Positions 24,453 to 31,181 of a stretch of DNA of 36,851 nt are shown piece after piece; position 1 is the first letter of the stretch, and every line of letters starts with the position of its first letter. The DNA lies in assembly GCA_003170825.1 (NCBI GenBank), contig PMYL01000038.1, positions 31,396 through 68,246 on the forward strand, given 5' to 3'. The stretch is from Acidobacteriaceae bacterium. GTDB taxonomy: Bacteria; Acidobacteriota; Terriglobia; Terriglobales; Acidobacteriaceae. The translations under genes were made by a program, and so were the position numbers. Under the pieces are notes generated by a model. The model saw only the letters and a program-made list of their open reading frames with translations. It was not told the DNA's origin and did no database searches.

Positions 24453-25904
24453 CTATGAGCTGGGGCCCGGAGGCTTGATCCTGCTGCCAAACACCCGCCC
24501 CACCCCGCGCAGCATGGCCTTTACCGGCCAGCGGCCTTCGGAGTCGGGGAAGAAGATTTCTCCGGCGCGGCGGGCTTCGGGGCGGTAGTACCAGCGCTTG
24601 AGCAGCGCCAGATGGCCATGGCGGAGGGTGGACGATGGGGCCGCGGAGGATTCTTCCAGTGCGGCCAGTGCCGCCTCCATGCGGGCTTCGAGCACGCCGC
24701 GCGGAATCTTTGCGGGGACGTTGCTCGAAGAACTTCCCTCAGGGGCTAAAGCCCCAGCTGATACTTCTGGATTGATGTACGAACTGAAGTCCGTACCCTT
24801 CAATGAAGCGAGTTCTTCCTCAGCCAGCTGAGGCATTGGGGCCTCGGGGATGGGTTCGATAGCCATCGGATGCGCGAAGAGCGAAGTGGACCCCGACTGC
24901 TCGTTCTGGATTCTCATGCCCAGGGTTGAGAATCCAGCGGGGCCGCGCAGGCGGGCATTCTCAAAGAGAAAGACGGCCACTTCGTCCGGATTAGCTGAAG
25001 CTTGCAGAATGACCGCCCGCAATTGGCTGAGCGGGCGGACCAGCTCGGCGGCGAGCGCGCGCACGCTCTCTACCCGCTGGACTTGCGCATGAATCGCCGC
25101 GGCGGATTCGAATTCGAGGTTGGCGGAGGCTTGTTCGCGTTCGGCGCGGAGGGTGACGAGCCGGCTGTCGCCGCGCGTGGCCAGAAAGCTCTCGACCGCC
25201 GCGGCCTCCTCGCCGTAGCGCTCATCGGTGCAGCCCTGGTAGCAGGGCGCCAGGCACATCTTCATCTCGGAATAGACGCAGCCGGGGTGGCTGGGGTTGG
25301 GGTCCAGCTCGTCGGTGCAGCGGCGCAGCAGAAACAGCTTGAGCGCCTCGTCGGCGTAGCGCTCCGCCGCCGCCCGCGAGGAGAACGGGCCGTAGGACCA
25401 ATCGGCCTCGCGCTGGCTGGGCCGGTGAGTCACCGTGATGCGCGGATACGGGTTGCCGCCCAGGAAGCGCACAAAAGCCGGAGCCGCGAGGTGCATGCGT
25501 TCGAGAGCCTTGAGGCCGTAAATTTCTTCCAGGAGGGAGAACTGTGCGAGCAGGGACTCGAACTCCGAGCCGGTGAGCCGCCAGGCGATGCGACGCACAC
25601 GTCCGGCCAATTGCAAGCGGCGGGGATGCCTGGGCGAGGGCTGGAGCAGACGTTCCAGGCGCCCGCGCAGGTTGGGCGTGCGGCCTATATAAGGCTCGGC
25701 GTAGGCCTCTGCGCCCCGTCCCACGGACGAAAGCCTGTCCCTCCACCCCAGCGAGCCAAAATCGCTCGCCGGGGACCCCGAATCCGTGGGGACCCCGGTA
25801 AAGTAGAGGGCGAAGACCGCCGGGGTTTGGGGCAGTTGGGCCAGCGCGGCCCTGGGGTTGGCCGGGTCGAAGGGCAGCGACTGTGAAAGAGATTCGCTTT
25901 GCAT
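24453..25904 (-). CDS. Short UvrC-like (Cho-type) nuclease subunit
   Basis: This protein of about 483 residues matches the N-terminal half of UvrC: a GIY-YIG nuclease domain (FALYF, then EPYIGRTPNLRGRLERLL), a Cys-rich linker (RRCTDELDPNPSHPGCVYSEMKMCLAPCYQGC, as in UvrC) and a UVR helix (EREQASANLEFESAAAIHAQVQRV) that would bind UvrB. The RNase H-like 5' nuclease and helix-hairpin-helix domains are absent, so only the 3' incision activity is expected, as in E. coli Cho. Three hairpin repeats enlarge it: 25717-25798 splits the GIY-YIG domain, and 24742-24755 and 24906-24937 lie in the C-terminal linker. ATG 25904 is chosen for GGAG five bases upstream; GTG 25910 is possible. Confidence 0.82.
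   Translation of the reverse strand: MQSESLSQSLPFDPANPRAALAQLPQTPAVFALYFTGVPTDSGSPASDFGSLGWRDRLSSVGRGAEAYAEPYIGRTPNLRGRLERLLQPSPRHPRRLQLAGRVRRIAWRLTGSEFESLLAQFSLLEEIYGLKALERMHLAAPAFVRFLGGNPYPRITVTHRPSQREADWSYGPFSSRAAAERYADEALKLFLLRRCTDELDPNPSHPGCVYSEMKMCLAPCYQGCTDERYGEEAAAVESFLATRGDSRLVTLRAEREQASANLEFESAAAIHAQVQRVESVRALAAELVRPLSQLRAVILQASANPDEVAVFLFENARLRGPAGFSTLGMRIQNEQSGSTSLFAHPMAIEPIPEAPMPQLAEEELASLKGTDFSSYINPEVSAGALAPEGSSSSNVPAKIPRGVLEARMEAALAALEESSAAPSSTLRHGHLALLKRWYYRPEARRAGEIFFPDSEGRWPVKAMLRGVGRVFGSRIKPPGPSS
24742..24755. repeat. Small intragenic hairpin GGGGCT/AGCCCC
   Basis: ggggct, aa, agcccc form a perfect six-pair stem in the weakly conserved C-terminal part of the uvrC-like gene, read as AGALAPEG. 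I recall the sequence ctcaggggctaaagcccc as common in acidobacterial DNA, but could not check this. Confidence 0.5.
24906..24937. repeat. Intragenic hairpin repeat, family B
   Basis: CTGGATTCTC (24906-24915) and GAGAATCCAG (24928-24937) form a perfect ten-pair stem inside the uvrC-like gene. The right half, cccagggttgagaatccag then cggggc, aligns with the intergenic repeat at 28250-28280 (cccaggtctgagaatccag, then acctggggc). Confidence 0.75.
25717..25798 (+). repeat. Intragenic hairpin repeat, family A, double-stem copy
   Basis: The outer stem CCCACGGA (25720-25727) pairs with TCCGTGGG (25783-25790). The inner stem CCCCAGCGAGC (25746-25756) pairs with GCTCGCCGGGG (25764-25774) with one mismatch. 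Both right arms are followed by gaccccg. It splits the GIY-YIG domain of the uvrC-like gene in frame with about 29 residues (GVPTDSGSPASDFGSLGW and flanks). Confidence 0.85.
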
Positions 25905-25915
25905 GGCCACTCCGC

Positions 25916-27313
25916 TCAGGCTCCCGCGATGGTCATGCCGTCCACGCGCAGGGTGGGTGAGGCGACCGAGCCGCGGAAGACAAGGTCATTGCCGATGGCG
26001 GTCACGTTCAAGAGCATCTCGGCGAGGTTGCCGGCGATGGTCACCTCTTCCACGGCGTGGGTGAGCTGACCGTTCTCGATCCACAGGCCGGTTGCGCCGC
26101 GGGAGTAGTCGCCGGTGACCACGTTGACGCCAAAGCCCATCAGGCTGGTGACGTAGAGGCCGGCGTGAACATCTCCGATGATTTGATCTTGGGAGAGTGT
26201 GCCCGGCTCCAAATAGAGGTTGCCGCAGCCGATGCCGGGCGTGCCGGCCAGGCCGCGCGCTGCGTTGTGAGTGGACTGTAGCCCCAACTTGCGGGCGGTG
26301 TAAGTGTTCAAAAGGTAGCTGCGCAGGACGCCATTTTCGACCACAATGGTGCGCTTTGAGGGTAGTCCTTCGCCATCGAAGGGCGAACTGCCGAAGCCGC
26401 CTGCGCCGGTGGGCAGCAGCATGGTGTTGTCGTCGATGAGGTGCAGGGTGGAAGCGGCGATCTGTTCGCCCAGCCGGCCGGCCAGGAAGGACGCGCCGCG
26501 CCAGATGGAGTCGCCGGAAGCCGCTTCGAAGACCGCTCCGATCAGCGACTGCGCAACCTCCGGCGCAAAGACGATGGGAACCCGTTGGGTGGGAACGCGG
26601 CGTGCTCCGAGACGGCGAAGGGTGCGGCGAGCGGCTTCCTGGCCGATGGACTCGGGCGATTCGAGGTCGGCAAGGCGCCGCGCGCCGCTCCACCAGCCGT
26701 CGCGTTGCATTTGTCCGTTCAAGTCCATGGCCAGCGGGGCCGCGGAGACGCCTGCGTAGCTGGTCCGGTAGCCGCCCACAAAGCCGCGCGAGTTGGCCAG
26801 AACCTTGCGCCCGGTGGCCGCGTCGAAGCTGCCGCCGTCGGAGTTGGTAATGCGCGGGTCGGCGGCCAGCGCCGCCGCTTCAGCCCGCCGCGCCCACTCG
26901 ATCCGCTCCGGGCCGGGGAGCGAGTACACATCCTCGTAGTAGAGGTGCAGATCGCCGGGAATGGAGCCAAATTCGGCCGTGTCCGGCAGGCCGGTGAAGG
27001 GGTCTTCCTCGGTGACTTTGGCCAGCGCCATAGCGCCGTCGACAAGCTGGCGAATGCCCTCCGCGGTGAGATCGCTGGTGGAGGCTGAGGCGGACTTTGT
27101 GCCCAGAAACACTCGCAGCCCCAATCCCCGCGAGCCGGATTCTGTCAGTGTCTCCACTTCGCCCAAGCGCACGTTGACGCTGAACTCGTCGCCCTCGCGG
27201 ACTACGGCTTCGGCGTCGCTGGCGCCGGCCTTCATGGCCAGTGCCACCACATCGGCGGCCAGGGATTCGAGGTCGAGCGCGGTTTCGGGGAATTGAGCAG
27301 CGGCTTGGGGCAT
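25916..27313 (-). CDS. pmbA: TldE/PmbA-type subunit of the TldD/TldE protease
   Basis: This 465-residue cytoplasmic protein belongs to the TldD/PmbA family. TldE lacks the zinc motif and pairs with TldD to digest unfolded peptides (microcin B17 maturation, CcdA turnover in E. coli). Family landmarks: AEAVVREGDEFSVNVRLGEVETLTESGSRGLGLRVFLGTKSASAST near the N-terminus, VPIVFAPEVAQSLIGAVFEAASGDSIWRGASFL in place of the HExxxH region of TldD, then GLQSTHNAARG, and VVTGDYSRGATGLWIENGQLTHAVEEVTIAGNL at the end. It heads the tldE-uvrC-like-rpe-bamD unit. Its partner tldD is 2.3 kb away on the same strand, separated by accessory genes. Confidence 0.92.
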   Translation of the reverse strand: MPQAAAQFPETALDLESLAADVVALAMKAGASDAEAVVREGDEFSVNVRLGEVETLTESGSRGLGLRVFLGTKSASASTSDLTAEGIRQLVDGAMALAKVTEEDPFTGLPDTAEFGSIPGDLHLYYEDVYSLPGPERIEWARRAEAAALAADPRITNSDGGSFDAATGRKVLANSRGFVGGYRTSYAGVSAAPLAMDLNGQMQRDGWWSGARRLADLESPESIGQEAARRTLRRLGARRVPTQRVPIVFAPEVAQSLIGAVFEAASGDSIWRGASFLAGRLGEQIAASTLHLIDDNTMLLPTGAGGFGSSPFDGEGLPSKRTIVVENGVLRSYLLNTYTARKLGLQSTHNAARGLAGTPGIGCGNLYLEPGTLSQDQIIGDVHAGLYVTSLMGFGVNVVTGDYSRGATGLWIENGQLTHAVEEVTIAGNLAEMLLNVTAIGNDLVFRGSVASPTLRVDGMTIAGA

Positions 27314-27328
27314 GGGTCAACAGTAACA
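27314..27328 (-). promoter_or_regulatory. Extended -10 promoter of tldE, probably leaderless
   Basis: On the minus strand TG-t-TACTGT (TACTGT at 27325-27320) is followed by six bases and the ATG at 27313. No Shine-Dalgarno is present and no good -35 box is seen; the upstream DNA is a TTCACT-type micro-repeat. Confidence 0.45.
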
Positions 27329-27357
27329 AAAGTGAAAGAGTGAAGAAGTGAAAAGTG
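27327..27357. repeat. Micro-tandem repeat, about 4 x 8 bp (aaaragtg)
   Basis: Four imperfect units (caaaagtg, aaagagtg, aagaagtg, aaaagtg) lie immediately upstream of the tldE promoter and may occupy its -35 region. It resembles in kind the arrays at 1754 and 4389. Confidence 0.6.
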
Positions 27358-27515
27358 GGCCTGGAGGGCTACAGAAGTGTCGGCCTGGAGGAGGACGAAC
27401 AGGGGGTTTGGACCAGGATTTGCAGGAAAGTCGGCTTGCCGGCGGATAAAAATCGGGAAAAGTCTGCGCGGGGGTGGGCCGATTGAGGCAAACGTCTGCA
27501 AAATAAGGTGTATTT

Positions 27516-27543
27516 GGGGCTATTTGGGGGGTATTTGGGCGGG
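27516..27543 (+). repeat. Three tatttggg repeats forming a putative G-quadruplex
   Basis: Units of 10-11 bp (tatttggggc, tatttgggggg, tatttgggc) create runs GGGG, GGGGGG, GGG and GGG with loops of 6, 5 and 1 nt. The rest of the 27358-27578 gap shows no gene. The motif lies about 36 bp upstream of the -35 box of the toxin gene. Confidence 0.5.
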
Positions 27544-27578
27544 TTTGCGGAGCATGGAGGGCGTCCGCGGGCGTAATC

Positions 27579-27612
27579 TTGCAATATATATTCAATCGGA
27601 TATAATGATGTT
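27579..27612 (+). promoter_or_regulatory. Sigma70-type promoter of the first toxin-antitoxin pair
   Basis: TTGCAA (27579-27584), 16 bases, TATAAT (27601-27606, consensus), then six bases to the ATG. The expected transcription start coincides with the start codon, so the toxin should be read from a leaderless mRNA; no Shine-Dalgarno is present. Confidence 0.7.
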
Positions 27613-27936
27613 ATGAAAGTCCTGCGGTTTCTCGGCGATTCGCATAAGGCCTTGTGCGATTTTCCCAAGGATGCGCGTCAAAATGCCGGTCGCCAGCTTT
27701 TGAAGGTGCAACGAGGGGATTTGCCGGACGATTTTCAGCCAATGTCCGATGTCGGCAAAGGTGTGGAGGAGATTCGGGTCTGGGAGGAATCGGGGACTTT
27801 CCGCGTGATGTATGTGGCGAGACTCGCCGACGCGGTTTATGTTCTTCACGCATTTCAAAAGAAGACGCGGGAGACTTCCAAGCGGGATAAAGAGATTGCC
27901 AAACTGCGGTTCAAACAGTTGATGCGAGGTGATTGA
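27613..27936 (+). CDS. RelE/HigB-type (phage Gp49-like) toxin
   Basis: This 107-residue protein matches the Gp49-like/HigB branch of the RelE superfamily: VLRFLGDSHKALCDFPKDARQNAGRQLLKVQRGDLPDDFQPM near the N-terminus, then GVEEIRVWEESGTFRVMYVARLADAVYVLHAFQKKTRETSKRD. The family pattern is Arg in strand 3, then Y/F-h-LHaFqKKT near the end. Such toxins cut mRNA on the ribosome. The toxin comes before its antitoxin, the HigBA order, and its TGA overlaps the antitoxin ATG by one base. The start is fixed by the family N-terminus and the promoter. Confidence 0.88.
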   Translation: MKVLRFLGDSHKALCDFPKDARQNAGRQLLKVQRGDLPDDFQPMSDVGKGVEEIRVWEESGTFRVMYVARLADAVYVLHAFQKKTRETSKRDKEIAKLRFKQLMRGD

Positions 27937-28226
27937 TGAGCGAACTGGAAATGCGGGAATTTGCCAATGTCTGGGATGCGATTGCGGACACGCCGGAAGA
28001 GGCGGCGAACCTGAGTTTGCGCTCCGATCTGATGGACGAGATCGAGGCGATTATCAAGACGAATGGCTGGACACAGAAAGAAGCGGCGAAGCGCTGCGGA
28101 GTGACGCAGCCGCGCATCAACGATCTGCTGCGAGGGCGGATTGCGCGCTTTTCGCTCGATGCGCTGGTCAATATCGCTTCAGCGCTGGGGCGCAAGGTTC
28201 GGGTTAGTCTTGAGGATGCGGCGTGA
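27936..28226 (+). CDS. XRE/HigA-type antitoxin
   Basis: This 96-residue protein has a C-terminal helix-turn-helix of the Cro/C1 type (about residues 38-90: NGWTQKEAAKRCGVTQPRINDLLRGRIARFSLDALVNIASALGRKVRVSL), the form found in antitoxins paired with Gp49-like toxins. The N-terminal part (VWDAIADTPEEAANLSLRSDLMDEI) is the likely toxin-binding segment. ATG 27936 overlaps the toxin stop and is preceded by GAGGTGA, a strong ribosome-binding site inside the toxin gene, which would favour antitoxin excess. It probably represses the promoter at 27579. Confidence 0.88.
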   Translation: MSELEMREFANVWDAIADTPEEAANLSLRSDLMDEIEAIIKTNGWTQKEAAKRCGVTQPRINDLLRGRIARFSLDALVNIASALGRKVRVSLEDAA

Positions 28227-28249
28227 TAAAGAGCTATAGAAAGAGATAT

Positions 28250-28280
28250 CCCAGGTCTGAGAATCCAGACCTGGGGCACC
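28250..28280. repeat. Intergenic hairpin repeat, family B
   Basis: CCCAGGTCT (28250-28258) and AGACCTGGG (28267-28275) form a perfect nine-pair stem with the loop gagaatcc, 23 bases after the antitoxin stop. No T-run follows, so it is not a standard terminator. The loop and stem base recur at 24920-24937, and the trailing cctggggcacc recurs at 1851-1861. Confidence 0.8.
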
Positions 28281-28328
28281 CGGCCGTGGCCCAGAGGTAG
28301 AATGATGGCTTGGCCGAGGTAATTCCCA

Positions 28329-29300
28329 ATGGATCGAGAAGAGGCTAAGCCGTCCCCGCCACAGGGTTTGCAGCCCGTGCTCGGGACAACCCTCGACATC
28401 GTCTCGAAGTCTGTCGCGGCCTTTGCGATTGTTCTGTATGGCTGCGGCTTTCTGATTACGTCAATTCACCAGTTCAGCTACGGATTTGTGGAGACTAATC
28501 CATTTCGTCCAAGGATCGCTTCCGCTGGCACTTGGTTCCTCCTGTTTACGGCGGTGCCGCTAGCTATTGCAAGAGGTATGCAAAGGTATCGGCATCTCTG
28601 GGCGGGACAAGAGAAATGGTGGCATAATATCGGTGCTATTCTCTTTGAATACTACGTCGCCTGTTTCTTCTTCGGTCCAGCTTTTTTTTGGATGTTTGAT
28701 TTCTATGTCGACCCCGTGGCAGTCTTGCCAACTCCGACAACATGGAAAATGGTTGAAGCTGTTCTTGCCCTTCTTGCCGTTCTTGTTCTCATCACTCTTT
28801 GCGTCTGGAAGCGTGTTCCGTGGTATGTATCAGGTATAGCCTCGATCATTCTTGTTGGCAATTTCATTCGATCTGCCTCGATCGAACTGTTTGCGTTCGG
28901 GCACTTTCGGTTCAGCGCCATTTGGCTTTGGTTCTTTGCCATTGGGATAATTGCGCTTCTTGAGATGAAGGTGCGCTCCTGGAAGCCGAGACTTGGGGAC
29001 TGGACCCAGACAATTTTTCTCGTGCTTGGAGCACTGCTAATATTTGCGTCGTACTACTATCCGCACATAAAGTCCTCCTGGGGCGGAGGGTCTCCGATCC
29101 CGGTAACTATCTACTTCACGAAAGATTCGATCATCATGCCTAACCAAAGTGTTGGGGCCTTGCTTGTAGACGAATCGGACGCGGGATTATATGTTGTCGG
29201 CAAGAACGACAAGAAGGCGACGTTCATACCTCGCGGCTCGGTTGGGCTGGTCTACTATTCCGACGACGTCTCCGGCTTTTCCCTTGCAAAGCCTAAATGA
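28329..29300 (+). CDS. Multi-pass membrane protein of unknown function
   Basis: This is a 323-residue protein with about seven hydrophobic segments between residues 28 and 245 (for example SVAAFAIVLYGCGFLITSI, YYVACFFFGPAFFWMF, VLALLAVLVLITLCVW), followed by a C-terminal soluble domain of about 75 residues (IPVTIYFTKDSIIMPNQSVGALLVDES, then KATFIPRGSVGLVYYSDD). I recognise no family. Phe and Trp are abundant and codon use is more AT-rich than in the flanking tld genes, consistent with acquired DNA. The ATG has GAGG nine bases upstream and a TAGAAT box about 25 bases upstream. It may be cargo of the adjacent toxin-antitoxin locus. Confidence 0.7.
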   Translation: MDREEAKPSPPQGLQPVLGTTLDIVSKSVAAFAIVLYGCGFLITSIHQFSYGFVETNPFRPRIASAGTWFLLFTAVPLAIARGMQRYRHLWAGQEKWWHNIGAILFEYYVACFFFGPAFFWMFDFYVDPVAVLPTPTTWKMVEAVLALLAVLVLITLCVWKRVPWYVSGIASIILVGNFIRSASIELFAFGHFRFSAIWLWFFAIGIIALLEMKVRSWKPRLGDWTQTIFLVLGALLIFASYYYPHIKSSWGGGSPIPVTIYFTKDSIIMPNQSVGALLVDESDAGLYVVGKNDKKATFIPRGSVGLVYYSDDVSGFSLAKPK

Positions 29301-29317
29301 CGGGGGATATCCCGCGT

Positions 29318-29590
29318 TCACTTGAGGGGTGAAGAATGGATGCGCTTCTCACCGTCGAAACAGTCGCCCAGGCTGCATCCTTTATTCCGCTGAAAGTGCT
29401 CTCCGTGAGAAGCCATCGGCGGATCAATTGAGGCCGACATCAATTTCACTTTTCCAAAGCATTCGGGGCAACGGAATGTCTCATCTCGCAGGTGAAGTCC
29501 ATCTTCTACTGAGATAGGCTGCCAACCAAATGTTCGGTCTTTACCAATACCAGACCATTTCCTGACTTCCACCTGAACCATTCTAGCCAT
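29318..29590 (-). CDS. Small zinc-ribbon-like protein downstream of tldD
   Basis: This is a 90-residue protein. The first 35 residues are mixed (VQVEVRKWSG then FGWQPISVEDGLHLRD), followed by RCPECFGKVKL, then SHGEHFQRNKGCSLGDCFDG. The CPEC pair with the downstream H, H, C and C looks like a metal site; the HF-x-R-N-x-G-C-S-L string resembles small proteins of unknown function whose motif ends HFEH...CSL, recalled but not verified. It begins 14 bases after the tldD stop with GGAG six bases upstream, so it is cotranscribed with tldD. Longer readings of the same frame run antisense through tldD and are not credible. Confidence 0.7.
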   Translation of the reverse strand: MARMVQVEVRKWSGIGKDRTFGWQPISVEDGLHLRDETFRCPECFGKVKLMSASIDPPMASHGEHFQRNKGCSLGDCFDGEKRIHSSPLK

Positions 29591-29604
29591 CGTTCGCTCC
29601 AAGA

Positions 29605-31059
29605 CTATCTTCCCGTTCCCCCCACCGTCATTTTGTCCAGTTTGATGGTGGGCATGCCGACGCCGACGGGGACGGACTGGCCGTTTTTGCCACAGGTGCC
29701 GATGCCTTCGTCGAGCTTGAGGTCGTGGCCGACCATGGAGACGTATTTGAGGGCTTCGGGGCCGTTGCCGATGAGCGTGGCGTCGCGCACCGGAGCGGTG
29801 ATCTTGCCGTCTTCGATGAGGTAGGCTTCGGAGGCGGAGAAGACGAATTTTCCGTTGGTGATGTCCACCTGGCCGCCGCCGAAGTTGACCGCATAGAGGC
29901 CGCGCTTGACGCTGCGCAGAATGTCCTCGGGCGCGTCGTCGCCGGCCAGCATGTAGGTGTTGGTCATGCGCGGCATGGGAATGCACTGGTAGCTCTCGCG
30001 GCGGCCGGAGCCGGTGTTGGCCGCGCCAGTGAGCCGGGCGGAGAGCTTGTCAGTGAGGTAGCCGCGCAGGACGCCGCCCTCGATGAGGACGGTCTCCTGG
30101 GTCGCGGAACCCTCGTCGTCCACATTGAGCGAGCCGCGGCGGCCGGCCATGGTTCCGTTGTCCACCACGGTGACTTTGGGACTGGCGACCTGCTGGCCGA
30201 TGAGGCCGGCGAAGGCGGAGGTCTTCTTGCGGTTGAAGTCGGCCTCGAGGCCGTGGCCCACCGCCTCATGCAACAGGATTCCCGGCCAGCCGGGGCCGAG
30301 CACGACTTCCATCTCGCCGGCCGGAGCGGGAACGGCGCCAAGTTGCAGGATGGCTCCGCGGGCGGCCTCGCGGGCCAAGGTCTCGGGGCTCTTCGATCCT
30401 GTGAATTGTTCCAGGCCGGCGCGCCCGCCGCCGCCCGCCGAGCCTTTGGTGGTGTTTGCGCCCTCTTTAGCAATGACGAAGACATTGAGCCGGCAAAGGG
30501 GCTGGGTATCGCTGGCGAATGCGCCGTCAGAGGCGGCGATGAGGATGCGGCGCAGCTCTTCAGAGTAGCCGGCGCGAACCTGGACGATGCGGGGATCGAA
30601 GGCGCGGGCGGCGCGATCGGCGCGCAGAATCAGCTCGAGGCGCGCGGCCAAATCCAGATCGAATCCGCCCAGCGGAACGGGATAGAGGTCCGCGTTGGGC
30701 GCTTCGGTGAATCCCTGCACGAGCTGACTGGCCGGCCCGGAGGCGATGAGCGCGGCGGTGCGGGCGGCGTGGAGCAGGCGGTCGGGGCTCAGATTGTCGG
30801 TGTAGGCGTAGCCGGTGCGCTCGCCGGAGAGCACGCGGATGCCGCAGCCAGCGCTGGTTCCCTGGCTGGCGGATTTGACGATCTGCTCGTCGACGCCCAG
30901 CGCGGTGGCCGTGACCGACTCGAAGTAGAGGTCGGCGTAGTCGCCGCCGGCCGCGAGGGCCTCGCCCAGGCAGCGCTCCAGGAGGCGCTCGGTGATTCCG
31001 AATTTTTCAAAGAAGTAGCGTTTGTGGCCAGGATGCGGGGAAGCAGCCGGATTGGTCAT
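29605..31059 (-). CDS. tldD: TldD metalloprotease subunit
   Basis: This 484-residue protein is the catalytic partner of TldE. The zinc motif HEAVGHGLEADF (HExxxH) is present, preceded by EVVLGPGWPGILL and followed by RKKTSAFAGLIGQQVASPKVTVVDNGT, then RRGSLNVDDEG, and later MTNTYMLAGDDAPEDILRSVKRGLYAVNFGGGQVDITNGKFVFSASEAYLIEDGKIT. The TldD/TldE complex cleaves unfolded polypeptides in its interior. A TAAACT box ends nine bases before the ATG, giving at most a very short leader. The small CPEC protein follows in the same unit; tldE is in the same orientation 2.3 kb downstream. Confidence 0.95.
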   Translation of the reverse strand: MTNPAASPHPGHKRYFFEKFGITERLLERCLGEALAAGGDYADLYFESVTATALGVDEQIVKSASQGTSAGCGIRVLSGERTGYAYTDNLSPDRLLHAARTAALIASGPASQLVQGFTEAPNADLYPVPLGGFDLDLAARLELILRADRAARAFDPRIVQVRAGYSEELRRILIAASDGAFASDTQPLCRLNVFVIAKEGANTTKGSAGGGGRAGLEQFTGSKSPETLAREAARGAILQLGAVPAPAGEMEVVLGPGWPGILLHEAVGHGLEADFNRKKTSAFAGLIGQQVASPKVTVVDNGTMAGRRGSLNVDDEGSATQETVLIEGGVLRGYLTDKLSARLTGAANTGSGRRESYQCIPMPRMTNTYMLAGDDAPEDILRSVKRGLYAVNFGGGQVDITNGKFVFSASEAYLIEDGKITAPVRDATLIGNGPEALKYVSMVGHDLKLDEGIGTCGKNGQSVPVGVGMPTIKLDKMTVGGTGR

Positions 31060-31166
31060 CGTGTGTTTAGTTTACGCTGCTTTGCGTACCGGCGAGGGAC
31101 AGCATCGCACCCATTTCCTTTCTTGATGCGGCGCCATCGACCCTCTACCATCCTGTGCCGGATTCG

Positions 31167-31181
31167 TGCTACATTTATGCC
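31167..31181 (+). promoter_or_regulatory. Extended -10 promoter of the polyhistidine peptide gene
   Basis: TG-c-TACATT (TACATT at 31170-31175), then six bases, then ATG 31182. No Shine-Dalgarno is visible. An alternative, TTGATG-17-TACCAT (31123-31151), would give a leader of about 24 nt without a ribosome-binding site. Confidence 0.45.

Noticed and set aside
28250..28280. Rho-independent terminator after the first antitoxin gene
   Set aside because: The stem is perfect but no T-run follows on either strand, and the sequence belongs to a dispersed repeat.
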